A DNA stretch of 64,000 nt, taken from NCBI RefSeq assembly GCF_003726095.1, contig NZ_CP026031.1, positions 372,001 through 436,000 on the forward strand, written 5' to 3'. Shown here piece after piece: positions 18,365 through 27,203 of this stretch. Made by a program: the position numbers and the translations under genes. The notes under the pieces are model-generated. The model was given only the letters and a program-made list of their open reading frames with translations, searched no databases and was not told the origin of the DNA. Source of the stretch: Niallia circulans (lineage in GTDB: Bacteria > Bacillota > Bacilli > Bacillales > Cytobacillaceae). The stretch's first letter is position 1, and every line of letters starts with the position of its first letter.

Positions 18365-19633
18365 ATGAATCAAAGAAAAATTGGTTCCTTGACTTTAAGT
18401 GGGTTAATTATTGGACCACTCCTAGGATCAGGAATTATTTTATTGCCAACTATTATTTATGAAAATATCGGAAACTATGCGATCTTTGCATGGTTCATTA
18501 TGTCCATCATTGGCATATGTTTTGCTTATGTCTGCGGAGAGTTAATGATACAGTTTCCAGGGGAAGAAGGGCTTGGTAATGCCATGGAAAAGGCATTTGG
18601 AGCAAGAATAAAAAATCTTTCATCTGTTTTTCTTATGATTGCTGCTTTGATGGGACCAGTTGCAGTGATGATGACAGCAGCTGAATATATTCAAACTTGG
18701 CTATTTCCAGGCAAGATCAAAGTAGAATGGATTGCGTTTATTTTACTCATCATGAACGGGTTGATACTGTTATTTCGTCTTAATTTTCTTGGGAAATTGT
18801 CTTTTATCATCTCCACATTTGCCGTATTGATATTAGTCAGTGGAAGTGTATTTTCTTTAATAAACCATCCTTCTGATACTTGGGATTTTCCTGTATTTCA
18901 TTTTTCTTCCTTTGGTTATAGTCTCTTATTGCTTTTTTGGACAATAGTCGGCTGGGAGATTGTTGGGAATTATTCTAGTGAGGTGAAAAATCCAAAAACA
19001 ACCATTCGGAGAGCGATCTTTTTTAGTGCGGCTGTCATTTTGGTTGTTAATTTAGTCCTTTCTGCTGCTGTTCAGTGGACAACATATACAGGCACGTTTA
19101 CTATTCGTTTAACGGGGATTATGTATCCATTGTTTGGACAGCTGTCTATTGGCTTATTGGCAATCGTCGCAACAGGACTTTGTATAACAACACATTTAAT
19201 GGTTGTTGGTGGAGTAGCAAGACTAATAGCATCGTTATCAAAACCTATTTCCTCTCTCCATTTTCTAACTAAAAAGTTCTCTAATGGAGCACCATATAAA
19301 GCAATTGGTTTGCTTGTATTTATCCATCTTCTGTTTGCCTTTTTAGTCTTATTAAAATTAGTGACAGTAGAACAACTTGTTAGCCTTGCAAATGCCTTTT
19401 TCATTGCTAATGCTCTAATTGGTCTTTGTGCAGCAATTAAGTTATTGAAAAAACCATTGTTAAAAGGAATGGCTATAATGTTAAGTATCTTGTTTGCCAT
19501 ATTGCTTTTACGGTCATCCATTATTGCATTAGTCATTATCCTTGTTTTAACTGGATTATTTAGCGGATGGCACAAGAGAGAACTAACCGGCAAGAAAAGA
19601 GTGATGTACGATAAAAAAATGACCAAAATGTAG
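18365..19633 (+). CDS. APC-superfamily amino-acid permease/exporter (YjeH-like)
   Basis: A 422-aa membrane protein with about 11-12 helices. Its N-terminus 'LSGLIIGPLLGSGIILLPTI' is the APC-superfamily first-helix signature with the unwound GSG motif. Length and motif resemble E. coli YjeH, an exporter of methionine and branched-chain amino acids. Divergent LysR control fits an exporter induced by its substrate. Substrate and direction are inferred. Confidence 0.8.
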   Translation: MNQRKIGSLTLSGLIIGPLLGSGIILLPTIIYENIGNYAIFAWFIMSIIGICFAYVCGELMIQFPGEEGLGNAMEKAFGARIKNLSSVFLMIAALMGPVAVMMTAAEYIQTWLFPGKIKVEWIAFILLIMNGLILLFRLNFLGKLSFIISTFAVLILVSGSVFSLINHPSDTWDFPVFHFSSFGYSLLLLFWTIVGWEIVGNYSSEVKNPKTTIRRAIFFSAAVILVVNLVLSAAVQWTTYTGTFTIRLTGIMYPLFGQLSIGLLAIVATGLCITTHLMVVGGVARLIASLSKPISSLHFLTKKFSNGAPYKAIGLLVFIHLLFAFLVLLKLVTVEQLVSLANAFFIANALIGLCAAIKLLKKPLLKGMAIMLSILFAILLLRSSIIALVIILVLTGLFSGWHKRELTGKKRVMYDKKMTKM

Positions 19634-19710
19634 GCAAGATAAGATAAAATGGCTTATATAGTGAGTGACCGTATGCTATTCATTAAATTTAAGCCAAGGA
19701 GAAAAAGAAA

Positions 19711-20388
19711 TTGATTGGAACATTATTTAACTGTTTTATGATTTTAGCAGGGTGCATGATAGGCAGTTTTTTGAAAAAGGGAATTAAAGAGGAGTATCAG
19801 GATATTTTAATGCAGGCAATGGGACTTGCTGCAACTGCACTGGGAATCCATTCCATTGTTCAATACATGCCAGACAGTAAATATCCTGTTCTGTTTATAG
19901 TCAGTCTAGCTATTGGTGGTTTGATTGGCGAAAGGTTAGATATTGAAAATGCTTTTAAACGAGTTGTAGGCAAATTCTCAAAGGGAAATTTGGCAGAGGG
20001 ATTATCGACTGCGATTTTACTTTTTTGTGCAGGGACTTTATCCATTTTAGGACCAATTGAGAGTGCATTAAGGGGGAATCATACCTATCTATTTACAAAT
20101 GCTATTTTAGATGGAGTAACATCGATTGTTCTAGCATCGACCTTTGGATTAGGAATTGCTGTTTCAGCTCTCGTTTTATTTGTGTGGCAAGGCTTTTTTT
20201 ACGTAACAGCAGGCTTGCTGGCAAACTTTTTAACGCCAGATTTATTAGCAGAAATATCGATTATTGGTGGAATTCTTATCCTAAGTTCAGGACTTAGCAT
20301 ACTAGGAGTTAAAAATTTCAAGACATTAAATCTATTGCCGGCTCTGTTCATACCAGCAATTTGGTTTATAATTCTAAAGCTCTTTTAA
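19711..20388 (+). CDS. DUF554-family membrane protein
   Basis: A 225-aa membrane protein with about six or seven helices and DUF554 features ('GTLFNCFMILAGCMIGSFLKKGI', 'FCAGTLSILGPIESALRG', 'DGVTSIVLASTFG'), like B. subtilis YdfK. It begins at TTG 19711, eight bases after AAGGAG. Function unknown; likely a small-molecule transporter by membrane content. It lies between an unrelated permease and a stress gene. Confidence 0.85.
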   Translation: MIGTLFNCFMILAGCMIGSFLKKGIKEEYQDILMQAMGLAATALGIHSIVQYMPDSKYPVLFIVSLAIGGLIGERLDIENAFKRVVGKFSKGNLAEGLSTAILLFCAGTLSILGPIESALRGNHTYLFTNAILDGVTSIVLASTFGLGIAVSALVLFVWQGFFYVTAGLLANFLTPDLLAEISIIGGILILSSGLSILGVKNFKTLNLLPALFIPAIWFIILKLF

Positions 20389-20415
20389 ACAAGGAACTTA
20401 TGTCTAATCACTTTT

Positions 20416-20440
20416 GATTAAAAGTTTTTAATAAGGGTAA
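20416..20440 (+). promoter_or_regulatory. SigB-type promoter
   Basis: GATTAA (20416-20421) and GGGTAA (20435-20440) with a 13-base spacer fit the SigB consensus GTTTAA-N12-15-GGGWAW with one mismatch. The following gene belongs to a family that is SigB-controlled in B. subtilis. Confidence 0.6.
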
Positions 20441-20473
20441 TATACTTTTAAAACAGTTAAAGAGGTGATTACG

Positions 20474-20953
20474 ATGGATAATACAATGAAACAAGAAGAA
20501 CTTGAAACGTTAAGAGATCTGATTAAAGATGTCGATACAGCCATGTTGACAACTATTTCAGAAGAAGGGCTAGTCTCCCGTCCAATGAAAACGCAAGAAG
20601 TAGAGTTTGATGGTGATTTATGGTTTATAACAAAGAAAGACACCGATAAGTATGAAGAAATTTTACATGAAAATGAAGTGAATATCTCTTATGCAGGTAA
20701 ATCCTATGTCTCGATAAGAGGTAGAGCGGAAATTGTAGAGGACATCGCCAAGAAAAAAGAATTATGGAGTAAGGCCTACGAAAAAATCATGAAAACGTCT
20801 TACGACGATCCGAATGTTGTTTTGATTAAAATAAAGGCAGAAGCAGCAGAATATTGGGATACTAGCTTTACAAAAAACATTGTCTATTTTTATAAAAGAC
20901 TAGCAGGCAAAGAAGCGGAAAACACAGACATTAACGAAACAATTGAATTATAA
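20474..20953 (+). CDS. General stress protein 26-like, FMN-binding split barrel
   Basis: A 159-aa pyridoxamine 5'-phosphate oxidase-like split-barrel protein ('VDTAMLTTISEEGLVSRPMKTQE', 'LWFITKKDTDKYEEI', 'SYVSIRGRAEI') of the YdaG/GSP26 group. ATG 20474 follows AGAGGTGAT. Such proteins bind FMN and take part in general stress resistance with unclear chemistry. A SigB-type promoter upstream agrees with this. It is a single-gene unit closed by a terminator. Confidence 0.87.
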   Translation: MDNTMKQEELETLRDLIKDVDTAMLTTISEEGLVSRPMKTQEVEFDGDLWFITKKDTDKYEEILHENEVNISYAGKSYVSIRGRAEIVEDIAKKKELWSKAYEKIMKTSYDDPNVVLIKIKAEAAEYWDTSFTKNIVYFYKRLAGKEAENTDINETIEL

Positions 20954-20960
20954 GAATTCA

Positions 20961-20990
20961 AAAAGCTCAGAGAACTTCTGAGCTTTTTTT
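20961..20990 (+). terminator. Terminator after the stress protein gene
   Basis: AAAAGCTCAG (20961-20970) pairs with CTGAGCTTTT (20978-20987), then TTT. Confidence 0.9.
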
Positions 20991-21216
20991 ATGTGGAGAA
21001 AATTAGGGGCCTGTTCTGATGAGAGGTAAATAGAAATCAAGAGTATTTCCAAAGAGTTAATTAGGAGAGAAAATTAAAAAAATATGAAGAGTGTAAAGCG
21101 AACTTGAAGTTTGTCAAAGGACTATTAGGTGTTTGTTAATGATTGGTAAATTTGGCTATTTCGTTAAATTTATATGGTTAAATAGGGATGTAATTCAATT
21201 GGGGAGGGGTTTGTTA

Positions 21217-22329
21217 GTGATTGCAGTAGAATTGAAGGACATTTCAAAATCATACGATAGACAAAAATCGGTAATTGATCAGATAAGTCTTTCCATAGAA
21301 GAAGGGGAATTTTTTGTGCTAGTTGGTCCATCAGGATCCGGGAAAAGTACATTATTACGAATGATTGCGGGTCTTGAAGAAATTTCTGGGGGCGTATTGA
21401 AGATGAATAATAAGATTGTCAATCACCTGCCTCCAAAGGAACGTAATTTATCTATGGTCTTTCAAAATTATGCCTTATACCCACACTTAACGGTTGAACA
21501 AAATATTCTTTTTGGTTTACGTGCCAAAAAAATAGACAAGTTAGAACAGCAAAAAAGACTACAGGAAACAGCTGAGATGATGGGATTAACGGATCTATTA
21601 AAACGTAAGCCGAAGGAATTATCTGGCGGTCAAAGGCAGCGGGTAGCTCTTGCTAGATCTGTTGTCAGTGAAGCGCCAATTTGTTTAATGGATGAGCCAC
21701 TTTCAAATTTAGATGCAAAGCTCCGCGCCCACATGAGAATAGAAATCCGCCGTTTACAAAAGAAGCTCGGCTTAACGATGATTTATGTAACCCATGATCA
21801 AGTAGAAGCAATGACAATGGGGGATCGAATCATGGTTTTAAATGATGGGAAAATCCAACAGGTAGGCGAACCGATTACTTTATATAATCAACCAGCCAAT
21901 TTGTTTGTTGCGTCTTTTATTGGTTCTCCGAAGATTAATTTAAGTAAAGGGAATTTAATTGATTATAAATTAGTGTTGGAGAGTGGTTTGCAAATTAGCA
22001 TGGATAAAGAAGAAATTCTACCACTATTATCCTATCCAAATTTAACGATGGGGATAAGAGCGGAACATATTTTGCCAGCAGCTCCAGAAGAGAAGACGCA
22101 CACTTTAGAGGTACTCAATGTAGAGCAGCTAGGAAATGAAACACTGTTAACCTTTGAAGTGGGTAATGAGCTTTGGACGGCTAAATGGTTAGGGCAATGG
22201 CGGATTCAGGCAGGAGATCATGTACCAGTTCAGTTGTCCTCTAAAAATATTTGCTTTTTTGATTCTGAATCAGGAGCATTGATTAGACCAGCAATTGCAG
22301 TCAAAGAACAAGAGGTTGTTGGACTATGA
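21217..22329 (+). CDS. ugpC: ABC transporter ATP-binding protein, UgpC type
   Basis: A 370-aa ATPase of the MalK/UgpC class: Walker A 'GPSGSGKST' (37-45), signature 'LSGGQ' (135-139), Walker B 'LMDEP' (157-161), and a C-terminal TOBE/regulatory domain (about 240-370). I start at GTG 21217, seven bases after GGGGAGGGG; upstream in-frame sequence is not protein-like. It overlaps ugpA by four bases. It powers uptake of glycerol-3-phosphate or glycerophosphodiesters. It could also serve the two sugar ABC operons in this window that lack an ATPase, but dedicated MsmX elsewhere is more likely. Confidence 0.88.
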   Translation: MIAVELKDISKSYDRQKSVIDQISLSIEEGEFFVLVGPSGSGKSTLLRMIAGLEEISGGVLKMNNKIVNHLPPKERNLSMVFQNYALYPHLTVEQNILFGLRAKKIDKLEQQKRLQETAEMMGLTDLLKRKPKELSGGQRQRVALARSVVSEAPICLMDEPLSNLDAKLRAHMRIEIRRLQKKLGLTMIYVTHDQVEAMTMGDRIMVLNDGKIQQVGEPITLYNQPANLFVASFIGSPKINLSKGNLIDYKLVLESGLQISMDKEEILPLLSYPNLTMGIRAEHILPAAPEEKTHTLEVLNVEQLGNETLLTFEVGNELWTAKWLGQWRIQAGDHVPVQLSSKNICFFDSESGALIRPAIAVKEQEVVGL

Positions 22330-23264
22330 GTGAGGTTGTATATCGGCAGGAAGTGGAACCTTCCATTGATTTTATAAAAGAAAAAAAGAAGCAACATTTA
22401 CAGTATTGGCTGAAAGGAATGCTATTTCTATTACCTTCTATTCTCTTATTTAGTGTTTTCTTATTTTATCCATTAGGAAGAACTATCTTTTTAAGTTTTT
22501 TCTTAACGGATAATCGAGGTGACCCAACAGTCTTTGTAGGGCTGGAAAATTACTTGGAAATTTTCAAATCTGCTATTTTCCTGCAAAGTTTAAAGTCAAC
22601 CTTGTTTTTTGCTTTATACACAGTTCCAGGAACGATTATCGTCAGCTTATTTCTAGCGATTCTTGCCAATGAAAAGTTACGTGGAATTGGTGTTTTCCGA
22701 ACCGTGTTTTCCTCTTCCATGGGGATTTCAGTTGCGGCAGCATCTGTATTTTGGATGTTCTTATTTCATCCGACAATTGGGTGGCTGAACCGTATTATAA
22801 CAACATTTGGAATAGAGCCAATTGGCTGGCTGACCGATCCTAATTGGGCACTTTTTTCTGTATCTGTTTCTACCATTTGGATGAATGTCGGATTTACCTT
22901 CTTAATTTTATTAGGAGGACTTCAATCGATTGATTCTTATCTCTATGAAAGTGCTGATATAGACGGAGCCGGCTACTTTTATAAATTAAGACGGATTACG
23001 ATTCCGATGCTTTCTCCCACTTTATTTTTTGTCCTGACTGTAACATTAATAAATGCCTTTCAAACATTCGGTCAAGTAGATATGTTAACAAGAGGTGGAC
23101 CGCAAAACGAAACGAATTTAATCGTTTATTCTATCTACCAAGAGGCATTTATGAATTACCAGTATGGAACAGCAAGTGCACAAGCAATTATTCTTTTTGT
23201 CATCATTTTGGTTCTTACCATTATTCAATTTAAGCTTGGGGAAAGGAAGGTCCATTATCAGTGA
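22326..23264 (+). CDS. ugpA: Glycerol-3-phosphate-type ABC permease UgpA
   Basis: A 312-aa permease with six membrane segments and EAA-type loop 'LYESADIDGAGYFYKL'. Its ATG overlaps the ugpC stop (ATGA) and its end overlaps the next GTG, so the three genes are translationally coupled. With UgpE it forms the channel. Confidence 0.87.
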   Translation: MSEVVYRQEVEPSIDFIKEKKKQHLQYWLKGMLFLLPSILLFSVFLFYPLGRTIFLSFFLTDNRGDPTVFVGLENYLEIFKSAIFLQSLKSTLFFALYTVPGTIIVSLFLAILANEKLRGIGVFRTVFSSSMGISVAAASVFWMFLFHPTIGWLNRIITTFGIEPIGWLTDPNWALFSVSVSTIWMNVGFTFLILLGGLQSIDSYLYESADIDGAGYFYKLRRITIPMLSPTLFFVLTVTLINAFQTFGQVDMLTRGGPQNETNLIVYSIYQEAFMNYQYGTASAQAIILFVIILVLTIIQFKLGERKVHYQ

Positions 23265-24079
23265 CATTGCCAATTCATAAAAAAACTATCTTTTACATTC
23301 TCTTAATCGTTTCGGCACTGCTCATTTTTTCGCCAGCTATAATCGCTTTTCTAATGAGCTTTATGTCTTCACAGGATATTATGACGGGAAAAATAATTCC
23401 AACCGGATTAACATTGGACAATTACATAAAAGTGTTTGAACGCTTTCCTTTAATGCAATATTTATTAAACAGTTTCATCGTTTCCCTTGTTATCATGCTC
23501 GGACAATTAATACTTGCTAGTTTAGCTGCTTATGCATTTGTTTTTTTAGAGTTTAAAGGGAGAGATTTAATCTTCTTTATCTTTATTGCAACCATGATGG
23601 TGCCATTTGAAGCATCTATCATCCCAAACTTTCAAACGATAAGAAATCTAAACTGGCTGGATCATTATAATGGTTTAACCATTCCGTTTTTTGCAACAGC
23701 CTTTGGTACGTTTCTCTTACGGCAAAATTTTAAACAAATTCCCAAAGAACTTAAGGAAGCAAGTGAAATTGCGGGAATTGGGGATCTTAAATTTTATTTA
23801 ACGGTTGTTCTGCCAATGGCGAAAACAAGTTTGATTACACTAGGCGTGTATGGGTTTGTTACATCTTGGAATATGTATCTCTGGCCACTACTGGCGACAA
23901 CAAATGATAGTGTACGTACTGTTCAAATAGGGTTAAGGCAGCTTCAATCACAGGAACAGTTAAATGAATGGGGCGTTATTATGGCAGGAGCAATAATTGT
24001 TGTTCTGCCAACATTAATCCTATTATTTTTAGGGCAGAAAAAGCTTCAGAAGGGATTAACGGAAGGAGCTTTAAAATAA
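23261..24079 (+). CDS. ugpE: Glycerol-3-phosphate-type ABC permease UgpE
   Basis: A 272-aa permease starting at GTG inside the ugpA stop (GTGA). Six membrane segments; EAA-type loop 'LKEASEIAGIGDLKFYL', in which the usual DGA is replaced by AGI. C-terminus 'QKKLQKGLTEGALK' is typical of UgpE. Partner of UgpA. Confidence 0.86.
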   Translation: MTLPIHKKTIFYILLIVSALLIFSPAIIAFLMSFMSSQDIMTGKIIPTGLTLDNYIKVFERFPLMQYLLNSFIVSLVIMLGQLILASLAAYAFVFLEFKGRDLIFFIFIATMMVPFEASIIPNFQTIRNLNWLDHYNGLTIPFFATAFGTFLLRQNFKQIPKELKEASEIAGIGDLKFYLTVVLPMAKTSLITLGVYGFVTSWNMYLWPLLATTNDSVRTVQIGLRQLQSQEQLNEWGVIMAGAIIVVLPTLILLFLGQKKLQKGLTEGALK

Positions 24080-24126
24080 TTTTTTTACGGTATTTAACTA
24101 ACTGATATTTGGGGAGTGAAAGGAAA

Positions 24127-25464
24127 ATGAAGAAAACAAAGCAGTTATTCAGTATATTCATGCTATCAATCGTTTTATTTATGGTAGGCTGCAGCAATAA
24201 TGCAGAATCATCTACTAGTGGTGAAAAACAGGTGGGGCCAACTACCGTTACATTCTGGCATTCTATGGGCGGAGCAGCTCAAGAAGCATTGAATAGTATT
24301 GTAGAGGAATATAACAGTTCACAGGATAAGGTGAAAATCAAGGCAGAATATCAAGGTACATATGATGAAGCATTAACAAAATTCCATACAGTTGCAGGGA
24401 CAGAAAGTGCGCCAACGATGATGCAGGTTTTTGAAATCGGCACAAAATCGATGATCAATAGTGGTTTTGTGGAACCGATTCAGACACTCATTGATGAAGA
24501 TGGTTATGATATGAGCGGTTTAGAAGAAAATATCACAAACTACTATAAAATTAATGATACTTTTTATTCGATGCCATTTAACTCTTCTACACCAGTTATG
24601 TATTACAACAAGGATGCTTTTAAAGCAGCAGGTTTAGATCCCGAGAAAGCTCCCGCAACATTTGAGGAAGTAGAAGAAGCTGGAAAAGCGATAGCAAAAG
24701 CAAATCCAAAAATGAAAGGATTTGCCCTCCAAGCGTATGGTTGGTTATATGAGCAATTATTAGCTAACCAAGGAGCATTATTAATGAATAATGAGAATGG
24801 ACGAACAGACACACCAACAGAAATTGGCTTTACGGATGAACAAGGAAAGTCGGTTTTTCAATGGGTTAAACGAATGATTGATGACAAAACCTTTGCTAAC
24901 TATGGCACGAATGGTGACAACATGGTAGCTGGATTCCTTGCAGGAGATGTAGCAATGTTTATGCAATCGTCTGCTAGCGCAAGAGACGTCATTGATAATG
25001 CGTCTTTTGATGTAGGTGTGGCTTTTATTCCCCATCCAGAAGCTGTAGAAAGACAAGGTGTAGTTATAGGTGGAGCAAGTCTGTGGATGATGAAAGATAA
25101 GAGTGAGGAGGAGAAAAAAGCAGCCTGGGAATTTATGAAGTACTTACAAACAAAAGAAGTTCAGGCAAAATGGCATGTTGGCACAGGATATTTTGCAATT
25201 AATCCAGATGCTTATAGTGAACAAGTTGTAACAGAAGCATATGAGAAAATGCCACAATTGAAAGTTACAGTGGAGCAATTGCAATCTACTAAGTCTTCTT
25301 ATGCTACACAAGGTGCTTTAATGGATATGATTCCAGAAGGACGTCGCATTAGCGAAACAGCACTTGAGACAGTTTATAACGGTGGCGATATCGAGGAGAC
25401 GTATAGCAATATGGTAAAACAATTTAATGAAGCAATTGAAAAGGCGAATCGGGCTAGAAAATAA
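24127..25464 (+). CDS. ugpB: Solute-binding lipoprotein UgpB type
   Basis: A 445-aa binding protein with lipobox 'MVGC' after an N-terminal signal (about 1-21), then 'VTFWHSMGGAAQEALN', the UgpB-type ligand-site start. ATG 24127 follows GAAAGGAAA; an upstream TTG at 24109 is in frame but lies in the leader. It captures glycerol-3-phosphate or glycerophosphodiesters. The link to two phosphodiesterases downstream supports this substrate over a plain sugar. Confidence 0.87.
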   Translation: MKKTKQLFSIFMLSIVLFMVGCSNNAESSTSGEKQVGPTTVTFWHSMGGAAQEALNSIVEEYNSSQDKVKIKAEYQGTYDEALTKFHTVAGTESAPTMMQVFEIGTKSMINSGFVEPIQTLIDEDGYDMSGLEENITNYYKINDTFYSMPFNSSTPVMYYNKDAFKAAGLDPEKAPATFEEVEEAGKAIAKANPKMKGFALQAYGWLYEQLLANQGALLMNNENGRTDTPTEIGFTDEQGKSVFQWVKRMIDDKTFANYGTNGDNMVAGFLAGDVAMFMQSSASARDVIDNASFDVGVAFIPHPEAVERQGVVIGGASLWMMKDKSEEEKKAAWEFMKYLQTKEVQAKWHVGTGYFAINPDAYSEQVVTEAYEKMPQLKVTVEQLQSTKSSYATQGALMDMIPEGRRISETALETVYNGGDIEETYSNMVKQFNEAIEKANRARK

Positions 25465-25476
25465 TAGATCGTTTAG

Positions 25477-25514
25477 GAAACAGATTAATTTTATACTAGT
25501 TAGTCTGTTTCTTT
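25477..25514 (+). terminator. Partial terminator between ugpB and the phosphodiesterase genes
   Basis: GAAACAGATTA (25477-25487) pairs with TAGTCTGTTTC (25501-25511) except for one wobble, followed by TTT. It probably reduces rather than ends transcription. Confidence 0.6.
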
Positions 25515-25539
25515 GCCATTAACAAAGGAGAGAGAAAGC

Positions 25540-26301
25540 ATGAATCAAACCAAAGTATACGGACATAGAGGCGCAAAAGGCCGATTTCCTGAAAATACGC
25601 TTCTTAGTTTTCAACAAGCGATACTACAAGGAGTAGATGGAATTGAATTAGATATCCACCTGACAAAGGATGGGGAAGTAGTTGTTATTCATGATGAATT
25701 TTTAAATCGCACAACTGACGGAACTGGGGTTGTAAAATCCTATACACTAGAAGAGCTTAAACAATTTAGTGCGGGAAGTAAATTTTCCTCCCTTCCTGAT
25801 TATGAAGAAAGCTGGATCGCAGAAAAAGTGCCTACATTAAAAGAGGTATTACAGTTGCTTGCTCCATACGATATCGAATTAAATATTGAACTTAAAACTT
25901 ATACATTTGCATATGAAGGAATTGAAGAAAAGACTCTAGCACTTGTGAACGAATTTGGAAATGGGCGGAAGGTTGTTTATTCTTCTTTTCATTTGCCGAC
26001 TTTATTAAGAATAAAAGGACTGGATCCATCTGCTTCGATTGCGTGGTTATTAAATCAAGTCATTTCCAACCCTCTCGATTATATAAAAAGCTTGGAATTA
26101 GAGGCTTTGCATCTCCATAAAGAAATGGTGATGGATAACTTAAAAGATTGGCAGGAATTAAGAAAGCATGTAAGAGTATGGACTGTAAATAAAAAGGAAG
26201 AGTTAACTAATCTTATCGAAGCCGAAGTAGAATCTATTATTACTGATTATCCAGAAGTGGCCATAGCGATTAGACAAGAAAGGGCTGTTTCTGTTGAGTA
26301 A
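25540..26301 (+). CDS. ugpQ: Cytosolic glycerophosphodiester phosphodiesterase (UgpQ-like)
   Basis: A 253-aa GDPD TIM-barrel enzyme without signal peptide. Catalytic 'HRGAKGRFPENT' (near residue 8), 'ELDIHLTKDGEVVVIHDE' (metal site and second catalytic His) are intact. ATG 25540 follows AAAGGAGAGAG. It should cut imported glycerophosphodiesters to glycerol-3-phosphate and an alcohol, giving carbon and phosphate. Same pairing as ugpBAECQ in E. coli. Confidence 0.9.
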   Translation: MNQTKVYGHRGAKGRFPENTLLSFQQAILQGVDGIELDIHLTKDGEVVVIHDEFLNRTTDGTGVVKSYTLEELKQFSAGSKFSSLPDYEESWIAEKVPTLKEVLQLLAPYDIELNIELKTYTFAYEGIEEKTLALVNEFGNGRKVVYSSFHLPTLLRIKGLDPSASIAWLLNQVISNPLDYIKSLELEALHLHKEMVMDNLKDWQELRKHVRVWTVNKKEELTNLIEAEVESIITDYPEVAIAIRQERAVSVE

Positions 26302-27142
26302 ATTTTTAAATAGAAGCATCCTTTTGCTGATTTTAATTGTCTTCCTTTCTGCCTGCGGAAATAATCAGTCAGTTCAAACGATGGTCAGTCCATCTGTGAC
26401 AGAACACGAAGAAACTCCAAGGGTGATCGCACATAGAGGGGCAAATGAATGGTACAACGAGAGCACCATTACTGCCTATCAAATAGCAGCTCAATCTGGT
26501 GTGGATTCATTAGAAATGGATTTAAGAATGACAAAGGATGGCGAGTTAGTTGCCATGCATGATGACACAATCGATCGGACTACAAATGGCAAAGGGAAGG
26601 TTTCTGATTACACATTAGAAGAACTAAGAGCGTTTCAAACAATCGAATCGGATAATAGGAAAGAAATAAAGGAAAAAATTCCCACATTAAAGGAAATAAT
26701 CGAAACTTTTCAAGATACACAAAAGTACTATATTGAGACAAGGCTGGTTGATGGAAAACTAGCAATGGAGGAAAAGCTAATTAACCTATTAAAGGAGTAT
26801 GGGCTTTTAGACAAAAATTTGGTGACGATTCAATCCTTTTCAGAGGAGAGTTTATTGAAAATCAAAGAAATGGCACCAGATACTGAATTAGCGCTTCTTT
26901 TTCGCAAAGGCTCTTTTTCCCTAGAAAAAGCTAGTACGGTTGATTTTCCTATCATCGGCATAGAGTCTACAGATATTACAAAAGAGGTGGTAGACGAATT
27001 ACATAAAAAGGAAAAAGAGGTACATGTCTATTTTACGAATAAGAAAACGCAAAAAGTGGAACAAGAACGAGTTCACGAATTTGGAGTGGATGGCTATTTC
27101 ACCGACTTTATTCATTTTACGAAAGAGATTTTAGCAATATAA
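26294..27142 (+). CDS. Lipoprotein glycerophosphodiester phosphodiesterase
   Basis: A 282-aa GDPD with a lipoprotein signal ('LIVFLSACG', Cys about 21), so it acts outside the membrane. 'AHRGANEWYNEST' and 'EMDLRMTKDGELVAMHDD' carry the catalytic histidines and metal ligands; the usual PENT is here NEST. TTG 26294 overlaps the previous gene by eight bases. It could release glycerol-3-phosphate from phospholipid head groups or teichoic acid outside the cell for the Ugp transporter. Confidence 0.85.
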   Translation: MSKFLNRSILLLILIVFLSACGNNQSVQTMVSPSVTEHEETPRVIAHRGANEWYNESTITAYQIAAQSGVDSLEMDLRMTKDGELVAMHDDTIDRTTNGKGKVSDYTLEELRAFQTIESDNRKEIKEKIPTLKEIIETFQDTQKYYIETRLVDGKLAMEEKLINLLKEYGLLDKNLVTIQSFSEESLLKIKEMAPDTELALLFRKGSFSLEKASTVDFPIIGIESTDITKEVVDELHKKEKEVHVYFTNKKTQKVEQERVHEFGVDGYFTDFIHFTKEILAI

Positions 27143-27199
27143 ACAGGGAAAAATGGGGGTGAAGAATTAATTCACGTCCATTTTCCCTGTTTATATTGC
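27136..27199 (+). terminator. Long bidirectional terminator hairpin
   Basis: CAATATAAACAGGG (from 27136) pairs with CCCTGTTTATATTG (to 27199), extended inward by AAAAATGG/CCATTTT and an inner GTGAA/TTCAC. It sits between convergent genes and covers the stop codon of the lipoprotein GDPD. Confidence 0.85.
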
Positions 27200-27203
27200 A
27201 TAG

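Noticed and set aside
21130..21185. Repeated GTTAAAT/GTAAAT motifs before ugpC as possible PhoP boxes
   Set aside because: Spacing is irregular (11, 17, 14 bases) and the hexamers do not fit the PhoP consensus TT(A/T/C)ACA repeats well.
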